Positions 1 through 8,097 of a stretch of 64,000 bases of DNA are shown here, piece after piece. Within the stretch, counting starts at the first letter, position 1. The number at the start of each line of letters is the position of its first letter. Position numbers and translations under genes: made by a program. Under the pieces are notes generated by a model. It was not told the DNA's origin. It searched no databases and was given only the letters and a program-made list of their open reading frames with translations. The DNA lies in contig LS999829.1 in NCBI GenBank assembly GCA_900537185.1, positions 559,866 through 623,865 of the forward strand, written 5' to 3'. The DNA comes from Cytophagales bacterium Alg240-R148 (GTDB taxonomy: Bacteria > Bacteroidota > Bacteroidia > Cytophagales > Cyclobacteriaceae).

Positions 1-448
1 CGTTCACCGGTACTTCATACGGACCCGGACAACCCGATTGACTTGGATAAATAACACTAGAATTAAACAAAGTGTCCAAATATTCGTCCATAAACTGAAC
101 CTTTTGGAAACCTTTGTTGCCATTGTCATCCCATTCGCCTTCGCCGTTTAAAATGTAAACATCGGCATTGGACTGAATCGATTTTAAGTTTTGTATAACT
201 TGAGGGGTATGGAAACCTGCAATTTGTGTATAATCCTTTTTATTTGGGTTAAAATTATCCCCCAACAGGAGCAAACCGCTTTTAGAAGCAGTGCGCTGCA
301 TGCTTTTTTCTATAATTTGAAGCGCTGAATCAAAACGGTCTATTTTAGAGCCATTCCCAGCAAAATGTAAACTGTACACAGGTTCTTCCTGTTGGGCGAA
401 CCCATCCAAACACATAGCACACATCAAAAAAATAAAAATTCTCTTCAT
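1..448 (-). CDS. Exported metallophosphoesterase-like protein, C-terminus beyond left edge
   Basis: The N-terminal 149 codons are visible; the rest lies left of the window. The ATG at 448 starts a signal-peptide-like segment (residues 1 to about 18, ending near FAQ). Residues 59-67 read LLLLGDNFN and residues 138-143 SGCPGP; both resemble Bacteroidota calcineurin-like phosphoesterases, which carry a GDNIYP block and an NGCPGP block. Two usual metal-site motifs look altered: the first Asp block (near residues 28-33) reads HFAGNG, and where GNHDW is expected residues 102-106 read GEGEW. So the fold assignment is reasonable, but hydrolase activity is doubtful. The translation is open from the ATG to the window edge. 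The flavodoxin-fold gene lies upstream on the same strand about 65 bases away. Confidence 0.6.
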   Translation of the reverse strand, partial: MKRIFIFLMCAMCLDGFAQQEEPVYSLHFAGNGSKIDRFDSALQIIEKSMQRTASKSGLLLLGDNFNPNKKDYTQIAGFHTPQVIQNLKSIQSNADVYILNGEGEWDDNGNKGFQKVQFMDEYLDTLFNSSVIYPSQSGCPGPYEVPVN

Positions 449-513
449 CCGTAAAAGGTAAATCAATCGCAATTGTAAAAGTCATATATTCTGATACAAT
501 TGTCTAGAAATTA

Positions 514-996
514 TTACCTTTCTTTTAAAAATGAAAGCGCAGGAAGAATTATTTCTTTCTCGTTGGCAAAGGCATGGAAATCACCGAAGTAATTCATTTT
601 AAAATATTGGGCAGTTAACTTAAAAGGAGGAAAGAAACTTTCCCACACTTTTGGTCCATCCCCACAGCTTAAGGCAGCCATGTTTTTATTCTCCAACTTT
701 CTACCCAATTCTTTGCGAATGGTTATTAAATCGCTGGTTCGGTCCAAGAAAATCTTCATTTTAGCACTCATGCTGTACCAATAAATTGGAGAAGCCAAAA
801 TCCAAGTGTCATATTGCATTAAAACGTCTATTAACTTAAGAAAATCGTCCTGTTCGTTCCGATGCAAATAGTCGTATTCTGTAATGTGGTAAGTACCCAA
901 ACTAAAAACATCAACAACATGATGTTTTTTATATTCTTGAGCTATTTTGTACGTATTGCCGTCCTCGCGGGACGATCCATAAAGTAGAGCTGTCAT
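514..996 (-). CDS. Flavodoxin-fold NAD(P)H-dependent FMN reductase family protein
   Basis: A 160-residue cytoplasmic protein. The N-terminal beta strand and phosphate-binding turn (LLYGSSREDGNT, residues 4-15) match the FMN-phosphate loop of the NADPH-dependent FMN reductase/flavodoxin-like family. Residues 65-77 (DTWILASPIYWYS region) form the second FMN contact typical of this group, followed by MSAKMKIFLDR. Family members transfer electrons from NAD(P)H through FMN to quinones, azo dyes or nitro compounds; the substrate here cannot be told. Length is close to a minimal single-domain flavodoxin. ATG at 996. No partner gene identifies a pathway. Confidence 0.75.
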   Translation of the reverse strand: MTALLYGSSREDGNTYKIAQEYKKHHVVDVFSLGTYHITEYDYLHRNEQDDFLKLIDVLMQYDTWILASPIYWYSMSAKMKIFLDRTSDLITIRKELGRKLENKNMAALSCGDGPKVWESFFPPFKLTAQYFKMNYFGDFHAFANEKEIILPALSFLKER

Positions 997-1123
997 GTTT
1001 TTTTTCTTGAAGGTAAAAACAGGGCGAAAAAATCTGTTATAAAAAGGATAAGCTTTTTCACTATTGGTATCAACAAAAACTATTCAAATCCCGAAACCCT
1101 GCTCTTACTTCCTCAAAAAACAA

Positions 1124-1366
1124 TTACCACTTTCTAACCACGACCCTTTTCTTGTTCCTCTTTTTAGAAACTGTACCAACCCATACGTACTTTTTATATT
1201 TGTTGGACCAAACATAATGTCCTTTCCGTTTTACAACTTTAGTTTTTGGTCCAACTTTTTTAACAACCACAACCTTGGTGTTTGCAGCAACCACTTGATG
1301 GCTTTGTGCTTGTGCACCCAACCCTAAAAATAACACCACTAATAATGTTCCAATTAAATTTTTCAT
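1124..1366 (-). CDS. Small basic exported protein, unknown function
   Basis: 80 residues. Residues 1-20 form a clear signal peptide (MKNLIGTLLVVLFLGLGAQA, cleavage near AQA-Q). The mature part of about 60 residues is very rich in Lys, Val and Arg, with few acidic residues, and ends in Lys-Trp. Two short YVW pieces (GHYVWSNKYKKYVWVGTV) suggest a small beta-rich unit. No known family was recognised. Such basic mature proteins may bind nucleic acid, lipopolysaccharide or polyanionic polymers, but this is only a guess from composition. It stands alone, with a 373-base gap upstream. Confidence 0.6.
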   Translation of the reverse strand: MKNLIGTLLVVLFLGLGAQAQSHQVVAANTKVVVVKKVGPKTKVVKRKGHYVWSNKYKKYVWVGTVSKKRNKKRVVVRKW

Positions 1367-1490
1367 GTTTTATGTTTTTATTTATTGGTTTAGACCTTAG
1401 CAAGTATGGGAGGTTTAATGGGAGGATAGAATAAATTAAAAAAACTTGCAATAAACTTATAAAAAAGCATTGGGCATGCTGTAGTACAAT

Positions 1491-1507
1491 TGCATTTAAA
1501 AAATGCA
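1491..1507. repeat. Short inverted repeat
   Basis: TGCATTT and AAATGCA are perfect 7-base arms around AAA. It lies about 125 bases upstream of the small exported gene's start and may be an operator or a weak hairpin. Confidence 0.35.
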
Positions 1508-1600
1508 TATCTAACCCCTAGCTGAGCCTTAGTACCAGGGAGTTAAATAGTGCATTTAGTTCTAAAACTGTAAACGTATAAATAAGATATTACAAGTGGC

Positions 1601-1622
1601 AAATAGTTGTAAAATAGTTGTA
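1601..1622. repeat. Tandem 11-base direct repeat upstream of pnuC
   Basis: AAATAGTTGTA occurs twice back to back with no mismatch. The unit is about one helical turn, so two copies would face the same side of the DNA, as expected for a regulator half-site pair. It is about 120 bases before the pnuC start. Function is inferred only. Confidence 0.35.
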
Positions 1623-1739
1623 AATTATTTTCGTATTAACTGAATAAATTTTACTCAGGGTCCTTTTCTTGCTTACAAAATACTTTCTTGTTAATTTGAA
1701 ACTTCACCAAACCAATAACAATTGGGTACCTCTATAAGA

Positions 1740-2366
1740 ATGTTTTTTGACATTCAAACCACCGCCATTTCCATATTTGGGTACAACTTGAGCTATGTTG
1801 AATTAATAGGAACATTTTTTGGCCTATTCGCAGTTTACTGGGCTTCTAAAGCCAATATATTAACTTGGCCAGCCAGCATTATTAATGAAGCAGCATTTTT
1901 TTTATTGTTCTTTCAAGTGCATCTCTATTCGGACATGTTGCTTCAAGTATTTTTTTTTGTAGCCACGCTGTATGGTTGGTACAATTGGAAATCCGCCCCT
2001 GGTTTCAGAAAAATTACAACTCTATCCAATTTCTCCCGGTGGGTTTGGTTTTTTGTTGCCCTAGGAGGAACACTTGCTCTTGGCACCCTGGTAGCCCACA
2101 TACACCAGTTATTGCCGAGCTTTTTCCCTGTTAAAGCTTCTTTCGCTTATCCCGATGCCTTCACCACAACAGCCAGTATGATCGCCACCATTCTTTTGGC
2201 TCGTAAAAAAATAGAAAACTGGTTAATTTGGATGGTTGTTGACGTGGTTTGTATTTTTTTATATTTCATAAAGGGTATCCAAGTGGTTGCGGTAGAATAT
2301 TTTATTTTTTTAATCTTGTGTATTTTTGGTTGGTACAACTGGAAAAAAATAATGCGCCATGGTTAA
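1740..2366 (+). CDS. pnuC: Nicotinamide riboside transporter PnuC
   Basis: 208 residues with about seven hydrophobic segments. It carries the family signature across the middle membrane spans: a WP..IINE block, then FFQVHLYSDMLLQ and a YGWYNWK block, with a second GWYNWKK at the C-terminus. PnuC proteins take up nicotinamide riboside (some relatives take up thiamine) by facilitated diffusion, with trapping by phosphorylation inside. The reading frame opens at a TTG (1722), but the ATG at 1740 gives the usual N-terminus. The stop overlaps the start of nadR by 8 bases, so the two are probably translationally coupled; that neighbour points to nicotinamide riboside as substrate. Confidence 0.92.
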   Translation: MFFDIQTTAISIFGYNLSYVELIGTFFGLFAVYWASKANILTWPASIINEAAFFLLFFQVHLYSDMLLQVFFFVATLYGWYNWKSAPGFRKITTLSNFSRWVWFFVALGGTLALGTLVAHIHQLLPSFFPVKASFAYPDAFTTTASMIATILLARKKIENWLIWMVVDVVCIFLYFIKGIQVVAVEYFIFLILCIFGWYNWKKIMRHG

Positions 2367-3354
2367 TGGATTTACTTTTGGAAAATTCCTACCCTTCCAT
2401 TTAGGGCATGTAGCTTTAATTAAATTCGCACAAAAACGTTGTACGAACCTCACGGTTTTGGTTTGTGCCTCCGACAAAGAATCTATTAGTGGCGCCACTC
2501 GGGTACAATGGATTGAGAATGAATTTAAGCACCTACCATGTATAAAGGTCCAATTGTTCCAGTATTCAGAATCCTTTCTTACCAACACCTCGCATGCTTC
2601 AAAAGTGGTGTCCAAACAATGGTCCGATCAATTTAAATTAATTTTCCCTGATGCTAACGTTGTATTCACATCAGAAAAGTATGGAGAATACGTGGCGGAC
2701 TACATGAACATCCAGCATGTTCCATTTGATCCAGATAGAGTGCAAACACCTATATCTTCCTCGCTAATTCTTAAAAACTTAAAAGAAAAATGGAAATTTC
2801 TATCGTTTGGAGCCAAATCACACTTCATTAAAAAAATAGTAATTCTAGGAACGGAGTCCACCGGAAAGTCCACACTTGCAGGCCAACTTGCCCAGCATTA
2901 CCGCTGCAGTTTGGTAGAAGAAACTGGTAGAGTCCTTGTAGAACACAGCAACCTTTGCACTTTAAAAGATCTTATCAACATTGCACAACAGCACACCCAA
3001 GCAATAAAGCGCTCTATAGAAGAATCATTTGGCCCCCTGTTAATTTTGGACACCAATATTATAACCACACAATCCTATGCTGACTTCCTATTTCAAACGA
3101 AGCTCTCAACAACTGTAGAACAGGAAGCTGCAAATGCCGGAGATGTATACTTATACCTCAACAACGACTGTCCCTACCACCAAGATGGTACCCGACTCAA
3201 TGTAAAAATGCGCAATAAATTGCATTGGTCCCAATTAGATTATCTTGAAAAAAGAAACATCCCTTACTGTTTGATTAGTGGATCTTGGGAAAATAGGATG
3301 GACCGTTCTGTCCAAATAATAGACAAACTAATGCGCAGTTCCATTGTAAGGTAA
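2359..3354 (+). CDS. nadR: Bifunctional NMN adenylyltransferase / ribosylnicotinamide kinase
   Basis: 331 residues in two domains. The N-terminal nucleotidyltransferase (about 1-150) has GKFLPFHLGH at residues 8-17, the ATP-binding HxGH type motif, and a TPISSS block near residue 134 in place of the ISSTxxR motif. The C-terminal kinase (about 155-331) begins with a Walker A loop GTESTGKST and has an LLILDTN Walker B-like strand. It lacks the N-terminal helix-turn-helix repressor domain of enterobacterial NadR, so it should be an enzyme only. It would phosphorylate nicotinamide riboside imported by PnuC and adenylate the NMN to NAD. It overlaps pnuC by 8 bases. Confidence 0.93.
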   Translation: MVNGFTFGKFLPFHLGHVALIKFAQKRCTNLTVLVCASDKESISGATRVQWIENEFKHLPCIKVQLFQYSESFLTNTSHASKVVSKQWSDQFKLIFPDANVVFTSEKYGEYVADYMNIQHVPFDPDRVQTPISSSLILKNLKEKWKFLSFGAKSHFIKKIVILGTESTGKSTLAGQLAQHYRCSLVEETGRVLVEHSNLCTLKDLINIAQQHTQAIKRSIEESFGPLLILDTNIITTQSYADFLFQTKLSTTVEQEAANAGDVYLYLNNDCPYHQDGTRLNVKMRNKLHWSQLDYLEKRNIPYCLISGSWENRMDRSVQIIDKLMRSSIVR

Positions 3355-3506
3355 AGTATATTTCTAATTTTTAGAAAGAACAAATGCCCATATAAAACAC
3401 TGTCGCATACCCGATAATACTGTTCCAACCGTTTAAAATATGAATAAAACGTAACTAAACGTATATAATTGATGACTTTTATAGTTGGTATAGGCATTTC
3501 GACCCA

Positions 3507-4499
3507 CTAGCAAAAATAATGCACTTTTGGGCGTTCCATTTCTTGAATGATGGATTGGATTTGTTTTTGATCTTCCTCCGCCACAACAGCAACAATTATT
3601 TGGGCATTCCGCATCCCCCCAATCTCCAACTGATTTTGCATTATTTGCCCATATATTTCTTTTCCAATTTTATTTTGGTTGTTGCAAACCCAATGGAATG
3701 GCACTCCAGCTTGAATTAAAAATTGAGCCAGTGTTTTTCCTTTCTTACCTGCACCCCACAACACCAAAGGCAATGCAGGCACGTAATCTACTTCTAGGAA
3801 GTATTTAATTTTCATAGGTAAAAAATAGTTGTCTTTGTAATGCGGGTCGTTTCGGGAAGTCCTTTCTTGGTAATCTCGCCAAAAATGCACTTCTTCCGGT
3901 ACTGAAACTACCGTAGCACCATGCCGGTACATCCTAAAACAAAGGTCATAATCCTCGGGATAGCTATCAGAATTGAACCCTCCTAGGGCTTTAAAATCAT
4001 CCATAGCCATCATCCAACAAGGAGAAGGTACCACACACTCTTTGTATATTTCTTTAAAATGACCACTTGTACGCAACAAGCCATTGAGCCAAGATTCGTA
4101 CCGCAAATACCCATTGCCTAATGGCTGTTTAGAAAAGTATTTTACGCCTCCAACCCCTATACTATTGTACCCACCTTCAATACATGCATCCAACAACAAT
4201 TCAATTTTATTGTGGTGCATGATGTCGTCCGAATCCATTCTGGTAACAAAATCGCCTTTGGCATGTTTCAAAGCGGTTTGAAGGGCTGGTGTTATGCCAC
4301 TGCCTTCGTTTTCCAAAACTACTACCCGAGCATCTTCCATGCTCCATTTTTTTAATATATCAAACGAGCCATCTTCGGAATGGTCGTTAACTACAACCAA
4401 TTGCCACTTACTAAAAGATTGATTTACAATAGATTGCATGCATTCGTCCAAAAAAGAAGCGGTATTTTTCACAGGCATAACAATACTAATAGTAGTCAT
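3507..4499 (-). CDS. Family 2 glycosyltransferase with C-terminal nucleotide-binding-like domain
   Basis: 330 residues, no signal peptide. The GT-A domain (1 to about 230) starts ISIVMPVKN, has VVVNDHSEDGS, and the metal/nucleotide-sugar motif DSDD at 89-92; the acceptor side shows GGFNSDSYPEDYDLCFR, the usual ED base region. The last 90 residues are an added domain starting VLWGAGKKGKTL, a glycine-rich Rossmann-like loop, as seen in some capsule or polysaccharide glycosyltransferases fused to a sugar-modifying fold. It likely adds a sugar to a surface glycan; donor and acceptor are unknown. It is a lone gene, divergent from the TonB receptor. Confidence 0.85.
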   Translation of the reverse strand: MTTISIVMPVKNTASFLDECMQSIVNQSFSKWQLVVVNDHSEDGSFDILKKWSMEDARVVVLENEGSGITPALQTALKHAKGDFVTRMDSDDIMHHNKIELLLDACIEGGYNSIGVGGVKYFSKQPLGNGYLRYESWLNGLLRTSGHFKEIYKECVVPSPCWMMAMDDFKALGGFNSDSYPEDYDLCFRMYRHGATVVSVPEEVHFWRDYQERTSRNDPHYKDNYFLPMKIKYFLEVDYVPALPLVLWGAGKKGKTLAQFLIQAGVPFHWVCNNQNKIGKEIYGQIMQNQLEIGGMRNAQIIVAVVAEEDQKQIQSIIQEMERPKVHYFC

Positions 4500-4528
4500 A
4501 CCCGCTAATTTATGGCCATTCTTCGTAA

Positions 4529-4547
4529 ATGTGGAATTGTTTCACAT
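4529..4547. promoter_or_regulatory. Imperfect 19-base palindrome between divergent genes
   Basis: ATGTGGAA-TTG-TTTCACAT: seven of eight arm positions are complementary. It sits 30 bases upstream of the glycosyltransferase start and about 108 upstream of the TonB receptor start. The GTTTCACA half recurs with one shift at about 4560. It looks like a dimeric regulator site; the spacing differs by one base from the Crp consensus, so no regulator is named. Confidence 0.35.
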
Positions 4548-4654
4548 TTATTATTTTCCGTTTCACACATAAAAATCTACTATTCAATTACTTAATTATG
4601 GAAACCTTTTTAATAAGTATCCATCTTTGGTACAACAAACAACCTACATCAGTA

Positions 4655-7018
4655 ATGAAAAAACTCAACTTGCTTTTAGCATGGATCTGCCTGCCATTTT
4701 TAATGCAGGCACAAGATTTCAATCAAACGGTTAAAGGACGGGTTCTGGATGCACAATCCAAATCGCCTTTAATAGGTGCTACCATTGTTGTAATTGGCAG
4801 CAGCCCGCTAATTGGTTCTACCACCGATATCGATGGCATTTACAAGTTAGAAAATGTACCAACGGGCCGACACACCATAAAAATAAATTATTTGGGATAC
4901 GAAGAAAAAGTAGTACCCAATGTGGTGGTAACTTCTAGTAAACAAGTGGTTATTAATATTGAATTAACCGAAAACGTAATGATGACCGACGAAGTCGTCA
5001 TTACTGCGGCTCCAGATAAATTTGAAACTATGAACAAATTAACATCTGTGAGTGCCCGAACATTTGATATTGAAGAAACCAGTAGGTATGCTGGTTCAAG
5101 AAACGACCCTGCACGGATGGCCTCTAACTTCGCAGGTGTTTCTGGTGCAAATGATTCTCGCAACGACATCATCATCCGTGGCAACTCGCCCAATGGTCTG
5201 CTTTGGAGAATGGATGGAATAAACATCCCCAACCCCAACCATTTTGGCGCAATGAGCGCAACCGGTGGACCAGTAAGTTTGCTTAATTACAACTTACTCT
5301 CCAACTCAGATTTTATGACCGCCGCCTTTCCCGCTGAATATGGCAATGCGCTGGCCGGTGTTTTTGACTTACAAATGAGAAACGGAAACAACGAGGAACG
5401 CGAATATTTAGGTCAAATAGGATTCAATGGTTTTGAATTTGGCGCAGAGGGACCATTCAAAAAAGGAAAAAAAGCGTCCTATGTTGCCAACTACAGGTAT
5501 TCCACACTTGGGGCATTCCAGGCAATAGGTCTTGATTTCGGTACAGGATCTGCCACGCCTAAGTACCAAGATTTAAGTTTCAAGGTGGACCTCCCTACGG
5601 AAAAAGCGGGTAGATTCAGTGTTTTTGGCGTGGGAGGCAACAGCTCAATAGACCTATTAGGCAGTGATTTGGATACTACTTCTACTGATTTGTATGGCAA
5701 TGAAAATGAAGATGTTTATGTAAGTTATCAAAATGCTTTTGGAGGTATATCGCACACCTATTACTTTAATAAAAATACCTATTACAAAGCTACTTTTGCT
5801 GCTTCACGGACTTGGGAAAAATTCCGGAGGGATTCGTTAAGCACCGAAGACAGGACACCCATACCACATGAAAGATCGGAGTTTACCAACAAAAAGTTTT
5901 CTACTCATGTGCTCTTAAATAGAAAATTTAATGCACGAAACAATGTAACTGCTGGTGTTATACTGGACTTTCTGGACTACAACCTTCAAAACTACCGAAT
6001 TGTGCCCGGCGATTTTGAGACCATTCTTGACTCCAAAGGCAAAACCAGTATGACCCAAGCCTATGCTTCTTGGCAGCACCGGTTCAATGACAAATTAACC
6101 CTAAACACCGGTATCAACTACCAGTATTTGAATTTAAATGGGAGCCAATCATTGGAGCCAAGACTTGGCATTAACTACAAAGCCAACTCCAGTACAACGT
6201 TTGGAGCGGGATATGGCCAACACAGCCAAATGCAACCCTTAGAAACCTATTTCTATGAAGATTATAACAGCCAAGGCCAGGTAGTTCAAAACAATAAAAA
6301 CTTAGATTTTGTTAAATCCCAGCACTATGTATTGTCTATGGACAAAGTATTGGGTAGCAACAAAAGGCTCAAAATTGAAGCTTATTACCAGAACATTGAC
6401 AATGCTGCCGTGGACAGACAAAGCAGTTCCTTTTCAATGCTCAATGAGGGGGCTGATTTTGCCATATCCTATAAAACCGACTTAGTGAACCAAGGAGTAG
6501 GTACCAATTACGGAGTAGAGCTTACTTTAGAAAAGTTTTTCAGTAAAGGATACTATTATTTGCTCACCACTTCTCTATTTGACTCCAAATACAAAGGAAG
6601 TGATGGTGTCGAAAGAAACACTACCTTTAATGGCGGGTATGTAGGGAACTTATTAGCAGGAAAAGAGTGGAAGTTGGGCAACAAAAATAAAACATTGAAC
6701 ATTGATTGGAAACTAACAGTGGCCGGTGGCCGGTATTATACACCAATAGACTTTGAAGCTTCGGAAGCAGCAGGAAAAGAAATTCTTAAGGAACATTTGG
6801 CCTATTCCGAACAATTAAGTGACTATTTCCGTACGGATATAAAAATATCCTATCGTGTAAATAAAAAGAAAGTAACCCATGAATTCTCTTTGGATATTCA
6901 AAACCTTACCAATGCACAAAATGAGTTTCTTCGGTCTTATAACCCTAGAACCAATGCGGTGGACACCGAGTACCAAATTGGATTTTTCCCAATACCACAA
7001 TACAGAATTATATTTTAA
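4655..7018 (+). CDS. TonB-dependent outer membrane receptor with carboxypeptidase-like N-terminal domain
   Basis: 787 residues from the ATG at 4655, which gives a signal peptide (MKKLNLLLAWICLPFLMQAQ); the longer frame upstream lacks one. Residues about 25-105 are a carboxypeptidase-D regulatory-like beta sandwich (VKGRVLDAQSKSPLIGATI). A plug domain follows (RNDIIIRGNSPNGLLWRMDG), then a 22-strand-type barrel ending in RIIF with a terminal aromatic residue. It should import a ligand using TonB energy; the ligand is unknown. There is no SusD partner. It is followed at 57 bases by a kinase-regulator pair, suggesting the receptor and the signalling pair respond to one signal. Confidence 0.9.
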   Translation: MKKLNLLLAWICLPFLMQAQDFNQTVKGRVLDAQSKSPLIGATIVVIGSSPLIGSTTDIDGIYKLENVPTGRHTIKINYLGYEEKVVPNVVVTSSKQVVINIELTENVMMTDEVVITAAPDKFETMNKLTSVSARTFDIEETSRYAGSRNDPARMASNFAGVSGANDSRNDIIIRGNSPNGLLWRMDGINIPNPNHFGAMSATGGPVSLLNYNLLSNSDFMTAAFPAEYGNALAGVFDLQMRNGNNEEREYLGQIGFNGFEFGAEGPFKKGKKASYVANYRYSTLGAFQAIGLDFGTGSATPKYQDLSFKVDLPTEKAGRFSVFGVGGNSSIDLLGSDLDTTSTDLYGNENEDVYVSYQNAFGGISHTYYFNKNTYYKATFAASRTWEKFRRDSLSTEDRTPIPHERSEFTNKKFSTHVLLNRKFNARNNVTAGVILDFLDYNLQNYRIVPGDFETILDSKGKTSMTQAYASWQHRFNDKLTLNTGINYQYLNLNGSQSLEPRLGINYKANSSTTFGAGYGQHSQMQPLETYFYEDYNSQGQVVQNNKNLDFVKSQHYVLSMDKVLGSNKRLKIEAYYQNIDNAAVDRQSSSFSMLNEGADFAISYKTDLVNQGVGTNYGVELTLEKFFSKGYYYLLTTSLFDSKYKGSDGVERNTTFNGGYVGNLLAGKEWKLGNKNKTLNIDWKLTVAGGRYYTPIDFEASEAAGKEILKEHLAYSEQLSDYFRTDIKISYRVNKKKVTHEFSLDIQNLTNAQNEFLRSYNPRTNAVDTEYQIGFFPIPQYRIIF

Positions 7019-7075
7019 TTTCGTTAATATTGAAACATGCTCGAAGGAGCGTGTTTCTCTTTGACCAAAATAGGA

Positions 7076-8095
7076 ATGAACAAACCGAAGGACAGGCTTT
7101 TAAGGCTATTTGGAATACCCATCATAGCCATAATATTTACGTACATTTTTAATGCAGAGTATTTTGCTGCTGGTATTTTTCCAGTTAGAGGTTATATAGT
7201 CTCTAATGTACATGTTATTGTTCTTTGGGAACTCAACCGATTTATATTTATAAAACTCAGGGGCATATACAAGCAACCTACTGAAACCAAAAAAAGACTA
7301 ATTGTTCAATTCTTTTTGGTGGTTTTGGCTACTGTATCTGCTACTGCGGTAATGGAATACTCGTTCACTTTGGTGAAAATTGAATACGAGTGCAACGTTG
7401 GTACCATCTACGAAGCAGCACTCATCAATCTCATTCCCACAATTTTTGTAGTCTCCATCTACGAATCTGTATATTTTTTTACAGAATGGAAAAACAACTT
7501 GCACCGCAGCGAGGCCTTGGCCAAAGAATCTATAAAATCGCAACTGGATGTATTAAAAAGTCAATTAGACCCCCATTTTCTTTTCAATAGCTTGAATACA
7601 CTTGCTTCTTTGATTGAAGACAACAACAGCCCGGCTTTAACTTATTTGGAACAGTTATCGGATGTTTACCGCTACGTGTTGCTTAACAAAGACAAAGAAA
7701 CCATTACTCTAGAAGAAGAAATGAAATTTGTGGCATCGTATATTTACCTCAACAAAACGCGGTTCCGGGATAATTTAATAATAGATATTAACATAGATGC
7801 GGCCTCCTATTCCAAAAGTATCGCCCCGCTTAGCCTCCAGATTCTAATTGAAAATGCCTTGAAGCACAACATCATTTCGAAAGAGCAACCCTTGCACATA
7901 AGTTTGTTCGCAAAAGATGGTGCTTTCATTTTAGTTGAAAACGAGTTGCAAGAAAAAAATATCGTTGAAAAATCTACCAAAACCGGTCTTAATAACATTA
8001 TCAATCGATATGCATTGTTAACAAAAGAGCGCGTGCATATCATACAGAATGAAGCCAAGTTCTCTGTTCAATTGCCCTTGTTAAATCCAGCTTGA
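7076..8095 (+). CDS. LytS-type membrane sensor histidine kinase
   Basis: 339 residues from the ATG at 7076. About four hydrophobic segments in the first 140 residues form a membrane anchor without a known ligand-binding domain. The His_kinase domain follows: QLDPHFLFNSLNTL with the phosphorylated His at about 167, then the ATPase part with ILIENALKHN (N box) and a glycine-poor TGLNNIINR block. These kinases phosphorylate LytTR regulators. It overlaps the reading frame of the next gene's upstream region by only a few bases and is surely co-transcribed with it. Confidence 0.9.
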   Translation: MNKPKDRLLRLFGIPIIAIIFTYIFNAEYFAAGIFPVRGYIVSNVHVIVLWELNRFIFIKLRGIYKQPTETKKRLIVQFFLVVLATVSATAVMEYSFTLVKIEYECNVGTIYEAALINLIPTIFVVSIYESVYFFTEWKNNLHRSEALAKESIKSQLDVLKSQLDPHFLFNSLNTLASLIEDNNSPALTYLEQLSDVYRYVLLNKDKETITLEEEMKFVASYIYLNKTRFRDNLIIDINIDAASYSKSIAPLSLQILIENALKHNIISKEQPLHISLFAKDGAFILVENELQEKNIVEKSTKTGLNNIINRYALLTKERVHIIQNEAKFSVQLPLLNPA

Positions 8096-8097
8096 CC

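Larger units (their letters stand above)
1367..1739. other. Intergenic stretch between divergent genes
   Basis: The 373 bases separate the leftward small exported gene from rightward pnuC and must contain both promoters. A short inverted repeat and an 11-base tandem repeat lie inside and are listed separately. No clear TAnnTTTG element in register was found for pnuC. No riboswitch fold was recognised, although pnuC genes often have one. Confidence 0.6.

Noticed and set aside
1260..1508. 82-codon frame on the minus strand, including several Cys
   Set aside because: It overlaps the real small exported gene in another frame and continues into an A/T-rich gap; no homology or signal peptide.
1510..1739. 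Possible thiamine or NAD riboswitch before pnuC
   Set aside because: The CTGAG piece near 1522 lacks the second conserved block and no paired helices were found.
4529..4547. Crp/FNR site call for the dyad
   Set aside because: The spacing of TGTG and CACA is one base off the Crp layout, so only a generic dyad is claimed.
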